From positions 6,684,188 through 6,748,187 of the forward strand of contig NC_030858.1 of assembly GCF_000208745.1 (NCBI RefSeq): a DNA stretch of 64,000 bases, given 5' to 3'. Below are positions 15,380 to 31,090 of this stretch, one piece after another. Made by a program: the position numbers and the translations under genes. This stretch comes from Theobroma cacao (lineage: Eukaryota > Streptophyta > Magnoliopsida > Malvales > Malvaceae). Under the pieces are notes generated by a model. The model was not told where the DNA came from. It made no database searches and saw only the letters and a list, made by a program, of their open reading frames with translations. How positions within the stretch are numbered: position 1 is the first letter of the stretch; every line of letters begins with the position of its first letter.

Positions 15380-18128
15380 TTCATACCTTGTTTTTTTTAT
15401 CTAACTATCTTTGCTATTTTAATTAGTTTTGTTTTCACATTTTAGATTTCTTAACCCTATTTCGTTAAGCTGTCATAACGTTTCAGGTCCGAAAACCCGT
15501 CTGCTAGACGTGGGCGAAAATAAAATAGCTATGAGTCACCACCAGTCATTTTTTTTAGGTGCGATTGGTCATCTATTAACTCTGTTCTAATCGACGAAGT
15601 CCTAAATTAATTTTAGGTCCGTCAAAAGAACGAGAACTGGTCTACAATTTTTAGAGATGGGTTCGAGAGTACGGTTACACACGGAGAAGGGTTAGCACCT
15701 CCGTAGTGCCCGTTCCACAAACGGTACCATTTAATCTTAAGTTATCTTATTATAGTTTACTTTTGATTTTATTCGTATATTTCCTTAATCCTTTCTTATT
15801 AACTAATTTTTATCAAGTTGGCTGATTGAGTCTTTTATTCAGTTTTACATATGCACATGATGCAAGCATAAAATGATGTCATGGTTTGTTTGTTTTAAAT
15901 AATGGGGTCGACCATCTTTTATTGGAAAATCATTCGAAGACTATCTCAACGCTTTGGTGAAGTCTCGAAATTTTCCTCACCTAGAAATATCCCTGGAAGA
16001 ACTTGTCTCTACAAGCTCCTCAAGGAAATCCCATAATCGGAACTCTCGCCCATTAACAAAATAATCGCGATGTGCTATGACAAGATAAAATGATGATGTC
16101 TACATGAACGCATTATGAACTTAATTAGTTCGTTATTCATGCAATTATATGTTTAATAATTTAGGGGAATTTATTCCCTTGTTCATATTATTATTTTTTA
16201 TTATTTTTTAATGTATATTATTTTTTAACAACGATTATTTGAGTTAATAGGCATCAGAGTATAGAGTTTGGATTCATCCCAACGCTTCGGTGAAAATCCG
16301 TATTGAATTCCACTCTTGATAAATCCACCCGAAAGAGGCAACTCTTTACCCATTTGTAGGTGAAATTCTATCCTCGGATCACTCAAAATAATTATTTCAT
16401 TATTATTATTATTTTATAATAACTATATTTATATCATGTATTTTATTATTTATTATATTTTGACAATGATTATTTGAGTTAACGGGTATTAGAGTTTAGA
16501 GTTTGGATTTATCTCGACACTTCGATAAAAATCCGTCTCGAACTCCGCATCTAAGAAATCCACCCGAAAGAAGTAACTCTTTGCCTCTTTTTAGGTAAAG
16601 TCCTATCATCGGATTACTTAAAATAGCCATCTTATTTTTTTTATAATTTTATATTTTTATCATGTATTATTTTTATTATATATTATATTTATAAGTATTT
16701 GAATATATTTATAATATAAATATTTTTTCTTTCCTCTTTTTTTTATCTTATTATTCTCATTCACTTATTATTATTATGATTTTTCTTAACTAAGCTAAAT
16801 CTATCATTGGTTTTCTCACTATTTATTTACTTATTTTACATATAGATACGTTCTTCTAAATCTTAATTTTTTTATGACTAACAAACTATTTAGAACATTT
16901 TATATTATTTTCACTATCAACATTCACCTTTATATTTATTGTTTATACTAACTTCCATATTTAAAAAAAATTATTTAAAAATTTTAAGACACTATATTAA
17001 GTAATTTAATTTAATTTTATATCATCTAATTCCATATTCAACCCAATGAATTGGACTAAATCCAAATAACATAATTCATAATGAGTCTATAAAGAAAAGG
17101 ATTGAATTTTTACCTGACTTGGGTTTTAAAAATGACCCAAATAATCTGTGCATAGCCCACCAAGCTTGCTCTGCCAGTTGCACCGTGGGAGGGCCAAAAG
17201 GAAAAATTTTATTCCTTTGAAACGGCACCGTTTAGGTGCTCTCCCAAGCTGACTTTTTGTTTTTTGTTTTTTTTTTACTTTTTCTTCCTCTTTTTCTCTT
17301 TCTTTTTCCTCTTCTTTCTCCCTAACCCCGATCTCTTCTATCCTTTTTTCTTTCCTTTTTCTTTCTTTCTCTCCTTTCTTCTATCCTTTTTCTTTCTTCT
17401 CTCTTTTTTCTTTTCAGTGGCCGGCATCTTCTTTTCTCTCTCTTTCTCTTCCCACTAATAGCTTCCCCACCGACCTTCACTCCAATCTTCCCTCTCTCTC
17501 CCCCCGTCGTAGATCGGTAGATCTAGCCCCCAAAATCTCCCTTTCTCTACCTAGATCAGACCTCCTATTCTCCTTTTTGTATATTTTTTGTATGTATTTT
17601 TTATTGTTGTTGATTGTGGTTTTTTGATTGATTTTCGTTTTTAATTGTGGCTAGGGTGGTTGGCTGCTAAGAACTTAGGATTTTTTTTTTATTTTTGATT
17701 GCTGCTGTTGTTGGAGGAAAAATGGGATTTTTTTTGTTAGATTTGGTTTTTTTAAACGTTTTCTCGTTTTTTTCCAAAAATTCTCCCTGGTTTTCAATCC
17801 CGCGTTCCTTTTATGCCTCAATTTCAAAATGTTTCAGAGTTTGATTGTCCAAAATTTTGGATAAGACTACAATTAAGCCAAGCTGACTTGTCTGCACAAG
17901 GCACATGTCCTTTTTCCTTCTCCACTTAAGCATTAATACTTAACCTAATTTTACTAATAAAGTATTAATTTTTCCCCAATCGAACTCCCTGTCTACAGTC
18001 CCCAAGCAGAGTCCTAATAGTGACGACTGGCTGACCAATGCCAAATGGCATGTAATGATTCGACTTTAATAAATGGTTGACAAAGATTTATTTTTAAATA
18101 AAGTGTTAGATTATGATACTATTAATTA
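15380..18128 (-). repeat. right arm of the inverted duplication, split by an LTR-like insertion
   Basis: The pieces 15380-15470 and 17873-18128 together form the inverted counterpart of the left arm (10645-10862 plus 14725-14857), about 350 bp per arm without insertions. The arm ends about 360 bp upstream of the Sel1-repeat start codon. Confidence 0.7.
15471..17872. mobile_element. probable solo LTR of a Tat/Ogre-like Ty3-gypsy element
   Basis: The 2.4 kb block begins TGTCATAACG. Sequence at 15520-15720 (ATGAGTCACCACCAGTC, then GAGTACGGTTACACACGG and AGGGTTAGCACCTCCG) resembles a motif I remember from Tat/Ogre LTRs. TTAAGC occurs at both edges (15465-15470 and 17873-17878). The right edge reads CTACAA rather than the usual CA, so the exact end is uncertain. 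A repeat of about 170 bp with a 232-bp spacing lies at about 16260-16628, and a long pyrimidine tract at about 17258-17512. No coding domain seen. Confidence 0.55.
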
Positions 18129-18490
18129 TAAGAGTTTATTTAATTTAAAATAAAAATATAAAAATTTATTTAATTTAAAATAAAAATATAAAATTTTAAT
18201 CAAATATTAAAATTTTAATTTTTTTTTGAATAATTTATGAAATTTTTAATTATTGTCTTTTAATTAAATTAGAAGCCTAGAGTTAGTCGTTTAACATCAA
18301 ACTGATAGGTTTCAACTAAAGATGGATCATCCGGTCCAATGTAGTTGGGCTAAGGTTAGGCCATTGGGACCACTCAAAGTTAGAGCCTAAGAGGCAAATG
18401 CATCAGGGCTTCAGTAAAATTACTGACCCTGCAACTCGCCAAGAGCTGCCATATCCGCTCAGTTCCCCAACTCAGTCACTCGAAGTGAAG
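18129..18490 (+). promoter_or_regulatory. upstream region of the Sel1-repeat gene
   Basis: The first 120 bases resemble one half of the 54061-54472 MITE family (repeated ATTTAATTTAAAATAAAAATATAAA). The remainder, 18250-18490, is less AT-rich and should contain the core promoter and 5' UTR. An in-frame upstream ATG occurs at 18398. No clear TATA box was identified. Confidence 0.4.
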
Positions 18491-21109
18491 ATGCTAAGAC
18501 CGCTCTTCGCAAAATCAACAGTGAAACATGCCATTCTCAGCTTCGTTCAGTTCAACCCACACGTGGGTCATCTGTCTTTTTCTCTCTTTTTTCCCTTAAT
18601 TTTCTCACTTTTCCAATCCATTTTTCATTTGAATGGTTAATTTCCAATTGTGGGTTTCTTGTTGTTACAGAGAGAGATGCATAGCAGGAACAAGAAAGCG
18701 ATGGAGTTGATAGCAAAAGGGTGGAGTGCTTTGAAAGAAGTTGACAGAGTCATTGATTACTGCGAGCGCAATGATAAACGCCTCATTCCTCTCCTTAGGG
18801 TACTAAATGGGAATTGGAAACTTTTTTTTTTGTTCATTGCAAAAATTTTTCTGTTTCGTTATGTTTCTAATTTTAATGCTTTAGGCAGCAAAGGAGAATT
18901 TTGAGTTGGCATTGGAGGCTGATAATTCCAATACACATGCTAGGTATTGGTTATCCAAATTGCATTTGAAGTACCATGTTCCTGGAGCATGTAAAGCCAT
19001 GTAAGTAAGGTTGTTTACTTATTGTATTGAAATCATTTTTGCTCACACATTGATTGAAATTTTGATGGTTTAGTGTGCTGATACATTTCAAACTTTGAAT
19101 GTTTGTCTGTGATTCTTGCTTTTATGCATATGATATATTATGTTTGATTTTCATATTGGATGCTTTATGCTGATTTCATCTTGTTAATATTACAAGTTAG
19201 GTTAGACTATGTTAATGCATATGACTGTTAAAACTAACTGCCTTATTATGATAGAGGAGCTGCTTTGTTAGTCGAAGCTGCGGATATGGGTGATCCTGAT
19301 GCACAATATGAATTGGGTTGTCGTCTAAGAATTGAGGTTAGGCTCCTTTTTTCCTAAAATATCACTACTATAGTAGTTTAAGCAGTTTGTATGAACTGCG
19401 AATATTGATTTAACAAATTTTGTCAAGCAATTACTCTTTTAAGGAGATCTTACTTCCTAATTGTGTCTTTGTAATTTGTAAGTTTGTCTGCACTGCACAT
19501 GATATCTTTTGACTTAATATTCTGGGTTGTTTTCTTGGACAGAATGACTATGTCCAATCAGATCAACAAGCTTTCTATTATTTGGAAAAAGCTGTTGACC
19601 AGGTACATTTCTTTAATAGTCACTTCTATGTGTGCCTTTATGATATCTCTCAAAGCCTTACTAAAACTCCTTATGTCATAGTTGCATCCAGGTGCTCTTT
19701 ACCTTCTAGGTGCTGTATACTTGACAGGGGACTGTGTGAAGAAAGACATTGCTTCGGCATTATGGTGTTTCCACAGGGCATCAGAGAAAGTAAGGCTTCT
19801 CTTTATTCTTATAACTTGTGGTTTTGTTTAACGCACATGGATCCTTTATGCTTGGGAATTCTTCCATGATCGTCAAAATTGGTTTTGGGTCTGTTGAGTA
19901 AGGAATTGGTCCAACAGAGGTATCCAGATTAACAGTCTACTTTATTGGAAGTTAGTTGAACTCTTGGAAGGACTTCTTCAGGTTGAATGCCATAGCTAAG
20001 TGTTCATGGAGTGCGAATTGGGAATTGTGAACTTTGTTAATTGAACCTCTTGAGCTACCAAATAAAGCATTTCTTAATACTTTATTCCAAATTCAACTCA
20101 ACAAAATCAAATAGTTATACTTGAAAATGAAAGATCTAAATCATGAACATGTCTGTAATGAAAGGAGATGGGATTCCTTTTCTATATGAGCAATTCGTGC
20201 CAGAATTTCCCGCCAACTTCTGGTGGTAGTTGTAGGTGATAGTCCATGGTGCCCGATTAAATTTCCTTCCTATAAACAGTGGCAAAAGTAGATTTATTTT
20301 TATTTTAACTAACTGTGGTGCTATAAAATGATAAGGTATATCATTTGTATTTTATTTGCCCAATATTTTTATCGGCAAAAAGCAAGAAAGTTACAAGTTC
20401 TAATTCATACGTGGAATCTTATTATTATATTTTCAACTGGTGTGTACTATAATGAACAGATCTTACCTTCTATCCTTTAAATATATGCAGGGACATGCTG
20501 GAGCAGCCATAGCATATGGAACTCTGCTACTTAGAGGTTAAATGCGCACACCTCTCATAATTTTCCTTTGACACCATATTAGTTTTCAGAAGGTTATCAT
20601 ATTATCTTGTAATTCATATTAATGGGGATGACTCAAATTGAAGATAAAAGAGAAACATATTACAAAATGGCGGCTGATTTTTTAATAGTTAATGATAGAT
20701 ATGAATTTAACTGGTAGTTATCTGTATCTGGAGATCATTTATTATCATAATAACAGGGCCCATCTAGAAGTGGAAACTTTATTTACATCTTAGTTTTGGT
20801 TGACATATGCTGAATTGAATTCTAAAATGGTTCTATTCTCCCTGCCACTTCTCAGGTGTTCAAGTCCCAGAATGCCTAACAAAACTGAGTTCAATGAGGG
20901 GTTCTGCTGCCAAAAGAGCAAGGAAGAATGTAGAAAGCCTTTCATCAGACCCAGCTGAAATGGCAAAAGAGCAGTTTCAAGTAGCAGCACAAGCTGGATG
21001 TGACCTTGGACTAAAATGGTTGCAAAGACTTGAGGAGGAAGAGAAGCGTCTATTGAGAGAAAGTAGCTCCACAGACAATGTTTCGCAAGCTAAACCGGCA
21101 TTTTTATAA
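18491..21109 (+). CDS. Sel1-like repeat (TPR-like) protein, probably mitochondrial
   Basis: Eight exons: 18491-18562, 18671-18799, 18885-19000, 19255-19336, 19543-19602, 19682-19789, 20491-20536 and 20856-21109, all GT-AG and in phase. They encode 288 residues. The Sel1 repeats are [32 protein letters not shown] with [17 protein letters not shown], then [19 protein letters not shown]. The N-terminus [18 protein letters not shown] is basic and hydroxylated without acids, like a mitochondrial presequence. I chose the ATG at 18491 for this reason, although an in-frame ATG at 18398 would add 31 residues. It resembles Arabidopsis At2g25570 as I remember it. Sel1 repeats bind other proteins; the partner is unknown. 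The C-terminus is charged and helical. Confidence 0.85.
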
Positions 21110-23995
21110 CATGATCAGATGATCTTGACCAAATAACAGAGAGATGAGTTGTTTCCATCGAAGTCTACATGCATATTTAAGAGGAAGCAATACATATGGT
21201 GTAATTTTCATGCATACACGATTGTTCAATTATATATGTTTTATGTTTGGCTTGTCGCAATTGATGCAATTGTGGAAGACCTTGGTTGCCAGCAAAGGTT
21301 GTTGAGAACTTCCTATGAAAGGTTTGATGATGTTATAATCTTTAGTTCAAATGCTCAGAAATGGGTACATGAGCATGTGTTTTATGCGTGCTTGTTTGTT
21401 CCCTTGGGCCGTTATGATTCCTAATCTTGACGGCGAAGTATTTATGAATAATATTCCCTCATGCCTTTTCGTAATGTTGAAACAAAATTATATATGTGAG
21501 ACAATATGGTTGGTTGACTAAAGTCACGTATGGGGTATCATTTAGCTTTTTGTAGTAGTTTTCACTTTTCACCTCTAAAATCCCATTTTTACTCGAATTC
21601 GTGAAAATTCAATTTGTTGTGTAACGGAGCTTTCTTCTGAAGATACTAGAGGCAGGTAGCCATTGCATGTACGTCAAGGTTCAGCTTTTTATCTTTACTG
21701 GCTGAGCCGCACAGGCATCTGGTACACTGAGTTCCCCCAGAACCAGATTGGCATTAAAGCAACCCAAAACGATGTGATCCCCTGCACGGTCCCTTTCCGG
21801 TCTTTTTTGAAAGCGAAGTCAGGAAACATGGAAAATAAACCCAACAGAATTGCAGAGTAATCAGCACTGTGGTTGTTGGCCATGTCCTGGTTCTCAATTC
21901 AAAAATTGAAAATCACTACTAGCCTACTAGCGGGTAACTGGTAGGCCGCCATTGTGCCATGGCTGGGATATCCATGTCCATGTCCATGGGATAGTGCTGC
22001 TACCATTTCTAGCCTTTTTAGATTCTTCAGATAATTTCCTAAATGTTTTTAAGCACCCATTTTTTTTTATTACAGACTTTTACAACTAATGCTTGAGGGC
22101 GTTGGATTGAATTAATGTATCATTTTTCCTAGTGCTTCAAACTTTCAACAATGCTCAATGCAAGACCATTTTCCACCACGGCGTTCAAGGAAAGGGGGCC
22201 TTGGTGTCTCTTTCTAATTTAGTATTTGTTCCTTGTGGTTATATGTGGATAAATCCGTCTTTTTGTTACACTCTCAAGTCTCTGCATTATATACAGAGTA
22301 GACACTGCAACAAGCCTATGACCCTCAAAGGCAAGTTTGCCATTAAAGCAACACATGTGAATATATGATGTAAAACCCTCTCTTTTGTCTTCTTACTACA
22401 ATGCTTAATTTCCTCATTAGTCATTTCAAGCGTTCCTGCTGAGGTTTGTGAGGGTTTAGAGGACAACTTTACCATTGATGATTTTTTAGCATTACAGTGT
22501 GCTTTTTCTTCAAAACAGGATGAACAATGTAAGACTAAGTCCCGAGCAAAAGAAATCCTGGAGGGTGCCCCATAATTTGAACTCCCGATGAAAATTATTG
22601 ATGAATTTTCTTTTTATGAGAGCAATATGGATGTTAGTATAACTTAACCATTGCACTCTACTAGTATTTCATGGTGTGCAGAAAAGCATCCTGCTCGGGT
22701 TACTGCAGCATCTGACTCCTTTCTTCAGTGCCTCACAGCTAAGGCTGTTCACTCCCTACCTATAGTAGACAACTTCTGATCCCTGCTCCAAGTCGTATTT
22801 CTCATCAATGTTTCAGCTTTTTTGTTCTTTCCTGATTTTGGAAGAGTTTTTTCCTGTGAATTTGACAAGCTAAAAAAAAGTGACACTGAATTGACAATGC
22901 CATACAAACAACATGACATTTAACAAAGACAATGCAGTTTCCCCAACAGGTTCTGGTCATTTTTTCAGTGCCATGAACAACTAAAGAGCCAATGCCCTGC
23001 AACATGTGGGCATACCAAAAGGTAGACTACTCCATCAGGGCTTAAGTGAGGCCACTGTTGAGGGTTGAAACTTGAAAATAATTTTTGAAACAAAGGAAAT
23101 ATTTACTTCTTTGGCAACAAGCCATAACCCATTATTGTTTCAGTTTGTGACCTTCATGTGAGAAGAAATTTGTAGTCTTGCTCCTCTGAAAGTTTAGAAA
23201 GGTACCTTTGGTTCTGCTCAAGAATGGCTTTATTGCTGAAGTTTTTCAAAAGGGAAAATAGGTCCCATCATTTACAGTAACATCACCCTTCATAGCTTCA
23301 TTCAATGTGACATAATAATTGGAATTATCTTTTGTAATATTAATTGCTTGTGTAATTGTGCAACAGAAATGAAGTAATCAACCTAGTTTATGTCAAGAAA
23401 AGAAGAGAACTAAGACGACGAAAATGCAATGAAGATCGAAAACCATGATCAGCCTTCTTCATCCATTCGCCGCATGAAAGGGCAGAAGAACAAATTGGCC
23501 CATATTCCAAGCCCAATAGCTGGCTATAATAGCAACCAATACCATCTCGACACGTGACCACCTCCAAAGATATTTCCTTTCCCACACACGTAGCAAGCCC
23601 TTTAGCATTCCACCTTTTCTGTCCTCCTCCCACGTTACCCCTTCCCATGAAACGTTAATAACCATCGTACAAATCCTTTCACGCACCTTTTCTCCTATCT
23701 CCGAGATTCGCCATTTTGCTTTCTCCCTTTGACAATCGTGTCCCCTCTCTTGGAGAGTGGAGACAGACTTCCATTTTTTTTTCTGGGGAAGGAAACAAAT
23801 AGGGAAACAGAAACAGCTCGTTTTTCTACGCCTTTTTTACTACACCTATATATACTCTACAGACCCTTCATTTTTTTCTCAAAACCCACAAAACCAGAAA
23901 TCCCTTTCCGGTTCATAACATTTCTTAGCTTTTTAGTCTTTGCTCGGTTTTGTTTCCTCAAGCTTTAACTGAAAGGGAAAGAAAACACCAGAAAA
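21110..23995. other. intergenic, no gene recognised
   Basis: This holds the Sel1 gene 3' UTR at the left and the helicase promoter with a CT-rich leader at the right (about 23700-23995). Overlapping open frames at 21663-21883 on both strands and at 23388-23686 (-) show no recognisable domain. I saw no repeat or RNA gene. Confidence 0.4.
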
Positions 23996-27021
<3,026 letters not shown>

Positions 27022-28396
27022 ACTTGCATCCTCCTTGTTTGTGGCTTCGTTTGATAGACATGGTATATGAATAGCTTAGAATACAATAGCTTTTGAAGAC
27101 CTAAGTATAGGTTGGACATAGGCTTCAGAAACACAGTTCTCATAGTTAAAATATCTACCTGGTTCCAGGGATATACTAAAATCTTTACCAATTTTTTTTG
27201 TTTTTGGTTTTGGGGATGTTACTACTTATATTTCAACATCCCTCTTTTTGATCTGATGAACACCTATTCAGACTCTTATGGGGTTAGCATATTACAGTTG
27301 AATATGGAGAAGCTGACTTTGATGGCTGCCATGTTTGTTGGTCATGTCTTTTGTTCTGAAGGAACTATTTCTGGGAAAGCTGTGAAGCTCCATCTACATC
27401 TATATCTTCATATTACTACTTATCATATTGGATGCGAAGCAGTATGTTATCTTGGAATTGTGTTTACTGTATAATCAAGTAATAAGCCAACGATTGTGAA
27501 ATGTGGTACCAATACCAGACTCGTCCACTCTCAGTCCTGCCAAGAACTTAAATATTTCTTTACTTTCGTGTTGTTTTTAAAAGGTTCAGACGTCAGATTG
27601 TAACTATGGTTTGAGTCGGTCTCAACCGGAGCCGTCATCTGGTCAAATCCCAAATCAAATCAAAGTTACTGGGCTTGTGAACTAGTCTCCTTGATTGGGC
27701 TTTGAGGTTTTATCCTTTTTGGGAATATCAAAGAGAGATTAATCACCACAAAAAATCCAAATGCCCTTTTAATGGATGGGAATTGATGCGCTAGAAAAAA
27801 TAAAGGGGCACAATTTTTTAAATGAAGAAATTAGACAAAACGTATCTAAAAGAGCAGAGAAGATTGGATGCCAAAAACGAAAAAGTAGTAACGTTTTTTT
27901 AAGTAAAATGGAAAGTAATTCTAAATGAGAAAATAAGAAAAAATGTACTTAGTTATTAAAGTAATAATTTAATTTTTATTCTTGAAGAAAATAATGTACT
28001 TTCCACAGAAAAAAGAAACCATTTTTTATTTCTTTTAATTATTATTTAAAGAATATTATTGGACCTTCAAAGTTCAAAGAAATTATGTAGTAATAATAAA
28101 ATAAAAATGATTACTACGATTAAGGTGTTTTCTTTTTTTTTGTTATCGTAAAGGCCAGTTCCCAAGAAACCCTAGCCAGTCAGTAGCCACCACAAGAGGA
28201 TTCATCAATTTAAAACAGCGCTCAAAAAATAAAGCGCAAAGCTTTCAATTAGATTGTTGGGGCCTCCATTTTCACTCTCTGCTCTGCTGTCCCCGGTGTT
28301 TCACTTGTTTCCTCCGCACATTTATCATCCTGCAATACGCAGAGACTTGGACAGAGGTTTTTGGGGTGTTAGGGTTTGAGTAGCAAAGGTCTCAAA
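27022..28396. other. intergenic between helicase and Alba genes
   Basis: It should contain the helicase 3' UTR on the left and the Alba promoter and leader on the right. The middle (about 27700-28140) is A-rich with no gene. A 120-residue open frame at 27112-27474 lies in the probable 3' UTR and shows no domain. Confidence 0.4.
28167..28174 (+). promoter_or_regulatory. telo-box (AAACCCTA) upstream of Alba
   Basis: A perfect AAACCCTA lies 223 bp upstream of the Alba start codon. In plants this motif is common near the transcription start of ribosomal-protein and other growth-related genes. The role here is inferred. Confidence 0.5.
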
Positions 28397-29922
28397 ATGG
28401 AAGAAATCACCCAAGGAGTCAACAACATGAACTTGGGCGCCGATTCCCACAAGAAGAACCGGATTCAAGTCTCCAATACCAAAAAGCCCTTGTTTTTCTA
28501 CGTTAATCTCGCCAAGGTTTCTCCTGTTTCTTCTTCCTTTTTACTTCTCCTAGACTTTCTGCCCAGCTCTGCTTACTCTCCTTTTTAATTTTGCATCCTA
28601 TTCTGTGAAAATAATCTGCTGAATTTGAATAACACCGGAGAAATTTCGGTGGATTTTAGGTTTTTCCTTATCTGGAATTTTTTTTTAACTATTAGGGATC
28701 TAGGTTTAAGGTGTTAGCTACAACTGAGCGGATTAAATTCTTTATTAATGCATTACAATCATCTTAGGATAACCTTTTTATCTTTTTGGTTGCAGAGGTA
28801 TATGCAACAGCACAATGAGGTGGAGCTGTCCGCACTTGGCATGGGTATTAATCACTTCTTCTGTTCTCTAATTTATACTTTAATTTCATTTTACCTTTTT
28901 CTCAGATCTGAATATGAGTGGATTATTCTCAGATATGGGTTTTGCTGTTTGTTTAATTTGTCTTATCGTCACTACTTATTGGAGCTGTATGGCTCAGTAC
29001 ATACTTGTAAATTATAATTTCCATGAAGGCTATGGCACCAGATTTTTTTAAATAATCTGGTCACTCTTCCTCTTGCTTTTACTCAGGAGCTATTGATAAG
29101 TTGTTTGTTTTACACCTGCTCATATGAGGATATTGTGCACTGAAGATGCTCTGAAGCATTCCTCAACTTTTTTTTCTCTATTGCAAAGTGTTTGTGACGT
29201 AATATTTCTGTTGCTGGTGCTTCTAGTATATTTTTTGGATCTAATTTTTCATCGATGAACTTAAATTTATTGTGTGTGCTACATTCTGAGAATTGTACTA
29301 AATCATTTGTTTATTGGTTGTATCATATATGCAGCAATTGCGACGGTTGTCACGATTGCAGAAATTCTGAAAAACAATGGTTTGGCTGTTGAGAAGAGTA
29401 AGATGACTTCCACTTTTTTTTTTTCAAGAAAAACATGCATTAATATAACTATTGAGTCCTTATAATCATGGGAATCAACCTGCACCTGTGCAGAGATCAT
29501 GACCTCAACAGTTGATATGAAGGAGGACTCTAGAGGGCGGCCTGTCCAAAAAGCAAAGGTAAGTTCATGCATTAGCTTTTCATGCTTCCTTTTGGATATG
29601 CCATGGTTTATGCAAAAACATATTTGCAAGCCGAGATACATTTTCTCTCTCCTAATAAAGTGAAATTTTATAATTGATATAGGGAAATTCAATCAAATTT
29701 TGTATTATTGACATTTCCTTTTATTGGTGCTTATTTAATCATAGTGTGTTAATCATTGTAATGCTGAGTTTTGTTCTTCCTCCTAGCTCGAGTATTGATA
29801 GATATGTTTTTGATGTTCTTTCTCAGATTGAGATATTGCTGGGAAAGACAGAAAACTTTGATGAATTAATGGCAGCTTCTGCTGAAGAAAGAGATGCTGT
29901 GGATGGAGAGGAGCAGAGTTGA
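28397..29922 (+). CDS. ALBA: Alba DNA/RNA-binding protein (short, single-domain type)
   Basis: Five exons: 28397-28516, 28796-28844, 29335-29397, 29494-29558 and 29827-29922, encoding 130 residues. The Alba fold is recognisable from NRIQVSNTKKPLFFYVNLAK through ELSALGMAIATVVTIAEILK to the GRPVQKAKIEILLGK strand, with an acidic tail. It is very close to the short Arabidopsis Alba proteins (At2g34160 and At1g29250 as I remember), reported to bind R-loops and RNA and to act as heterodimers. Length and exon phases fit the family. The chosen ATG begins MEEITQGVNN, matching the conserved N-terminus; seven upstream in-frame codons are not expected in the protein. Confidence 0.94.
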
Positions 29923-31090
29923 AACTTGGAAGAAGTTTGTTGTTAGTTTCTGTGGTCAGTTTTTAATGCCCTAGTATTGGTTCAGACACTTAGGTTTTTT
30001 ACACATTGTAGGTGTTTGAGTTATCTTGGTCTTGCTAGGATGGTAAATTAAAAAAAAAATCTTCTTTCTTTTCAATATTCAATTTTGTTAACTGATTTAT
30101 TTGGCTTCTGTTTTCTCAATATGTTTATGCAATCTTGGTATCATCCTGAACTATTGCCTTTGTAGATGAAAGACAATTGTGATTTAACCTTCTTCACATA
30201 TTGGTAGTTAATGACTTAATGTTGTTGCAATTAAGATCTGGCTTGCACAATGTTTCCAACCGTTAAGGGGATGTAAGAATACTAAAGCTGCAATTTGAAG
30301 TGGTCCTTTCCTCACATAACACTGCACCTTTGGCAGATATGTTTTCATGTAATCCCCTTGTGCCCTTTCCCTTCCGAGATCAGTGGTTGAATTCACCCCA
30401 TCCTATGCGTTTTGGAGCTTAAGAAAAATATGCAGGGACAAAATTGCTTTATTTCACTTATCATATCAAATCATCATTCTCCTTGCAAAGAGGTAAACAT
30501 GGTTTTGGATATCTTATCTGTGCAGTTGGGCTCTTTAAACATCTGTATTAATATTTAATACACGAAAGTCAATTGTTAAGTTTGATGCTATCAATAAAGT
30601 GACATTAATTTAATTGGTAAAATAACATATAAAAATAAAGTTATTAGTCACTTTGACCATTTGAATGTGTTTTTTTTTATTTATTTCACATCAACATATT
30701 TTTATTAACAAAAATTGTGTTTCCACTCTAAGATGGAAGTGCACAAAAATTCTAATGTATATGATACAGCCAAAAATTGTTTTTCATTGAATTCCAGCTC
30801 CTCTGCAGTGAAGAGCATGCAATGGTACAAACACTGGAAGACGTTCCAATCACCATGGCGCCCCAACAAGCTCAGAAGAAATGGAAGTAGAATTTTTTAT
30901 TTCCCAAATTACGAAGAAATTATCCTGGAAAACCAATTAAAGAAGCATCTTACATAGAGATAATTCTCTCCAAAGAATTATCAAAATCTAAAACACAAAA
31001 AACATTGTAGACTGCTTCTCCATTACCATGCTTCTACTTCCTCTCCGTAATCCCATGTAGCAAAACTATAAGCACTACTTTCAAGGGATA
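29923..31090. other. intergenic, converging 3' ends
   Basis: Alba (+) and the BT1 carrier (-) converge here. The open frame at 30715-30957 has no recognisable domain and probably lies in or near the carrier 3' UTR. Nothing else was seen. Confidence 0.4.

Noticed and set aside
17264..17458. Phe/Ser-rich 64-residue frame
   Set aside because: It is only the translation of a long pyrimidine tract within an LTR-like element.
21663..21883. Overlapping open frames on both strands
   Set aside because: No recognised family and no supporting exon structure; mirrored open frames often arise by chance.
23388..23686. Minus-strand open frames upstream of the helicase
   Set aside because: No domain, and the location is the expected promoter of the helicase gene.
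27112..27474. 120-residue plus-strand frame after the helicase
   Set aside because: It lies in the probable 3' UTR and has no recognised domain.
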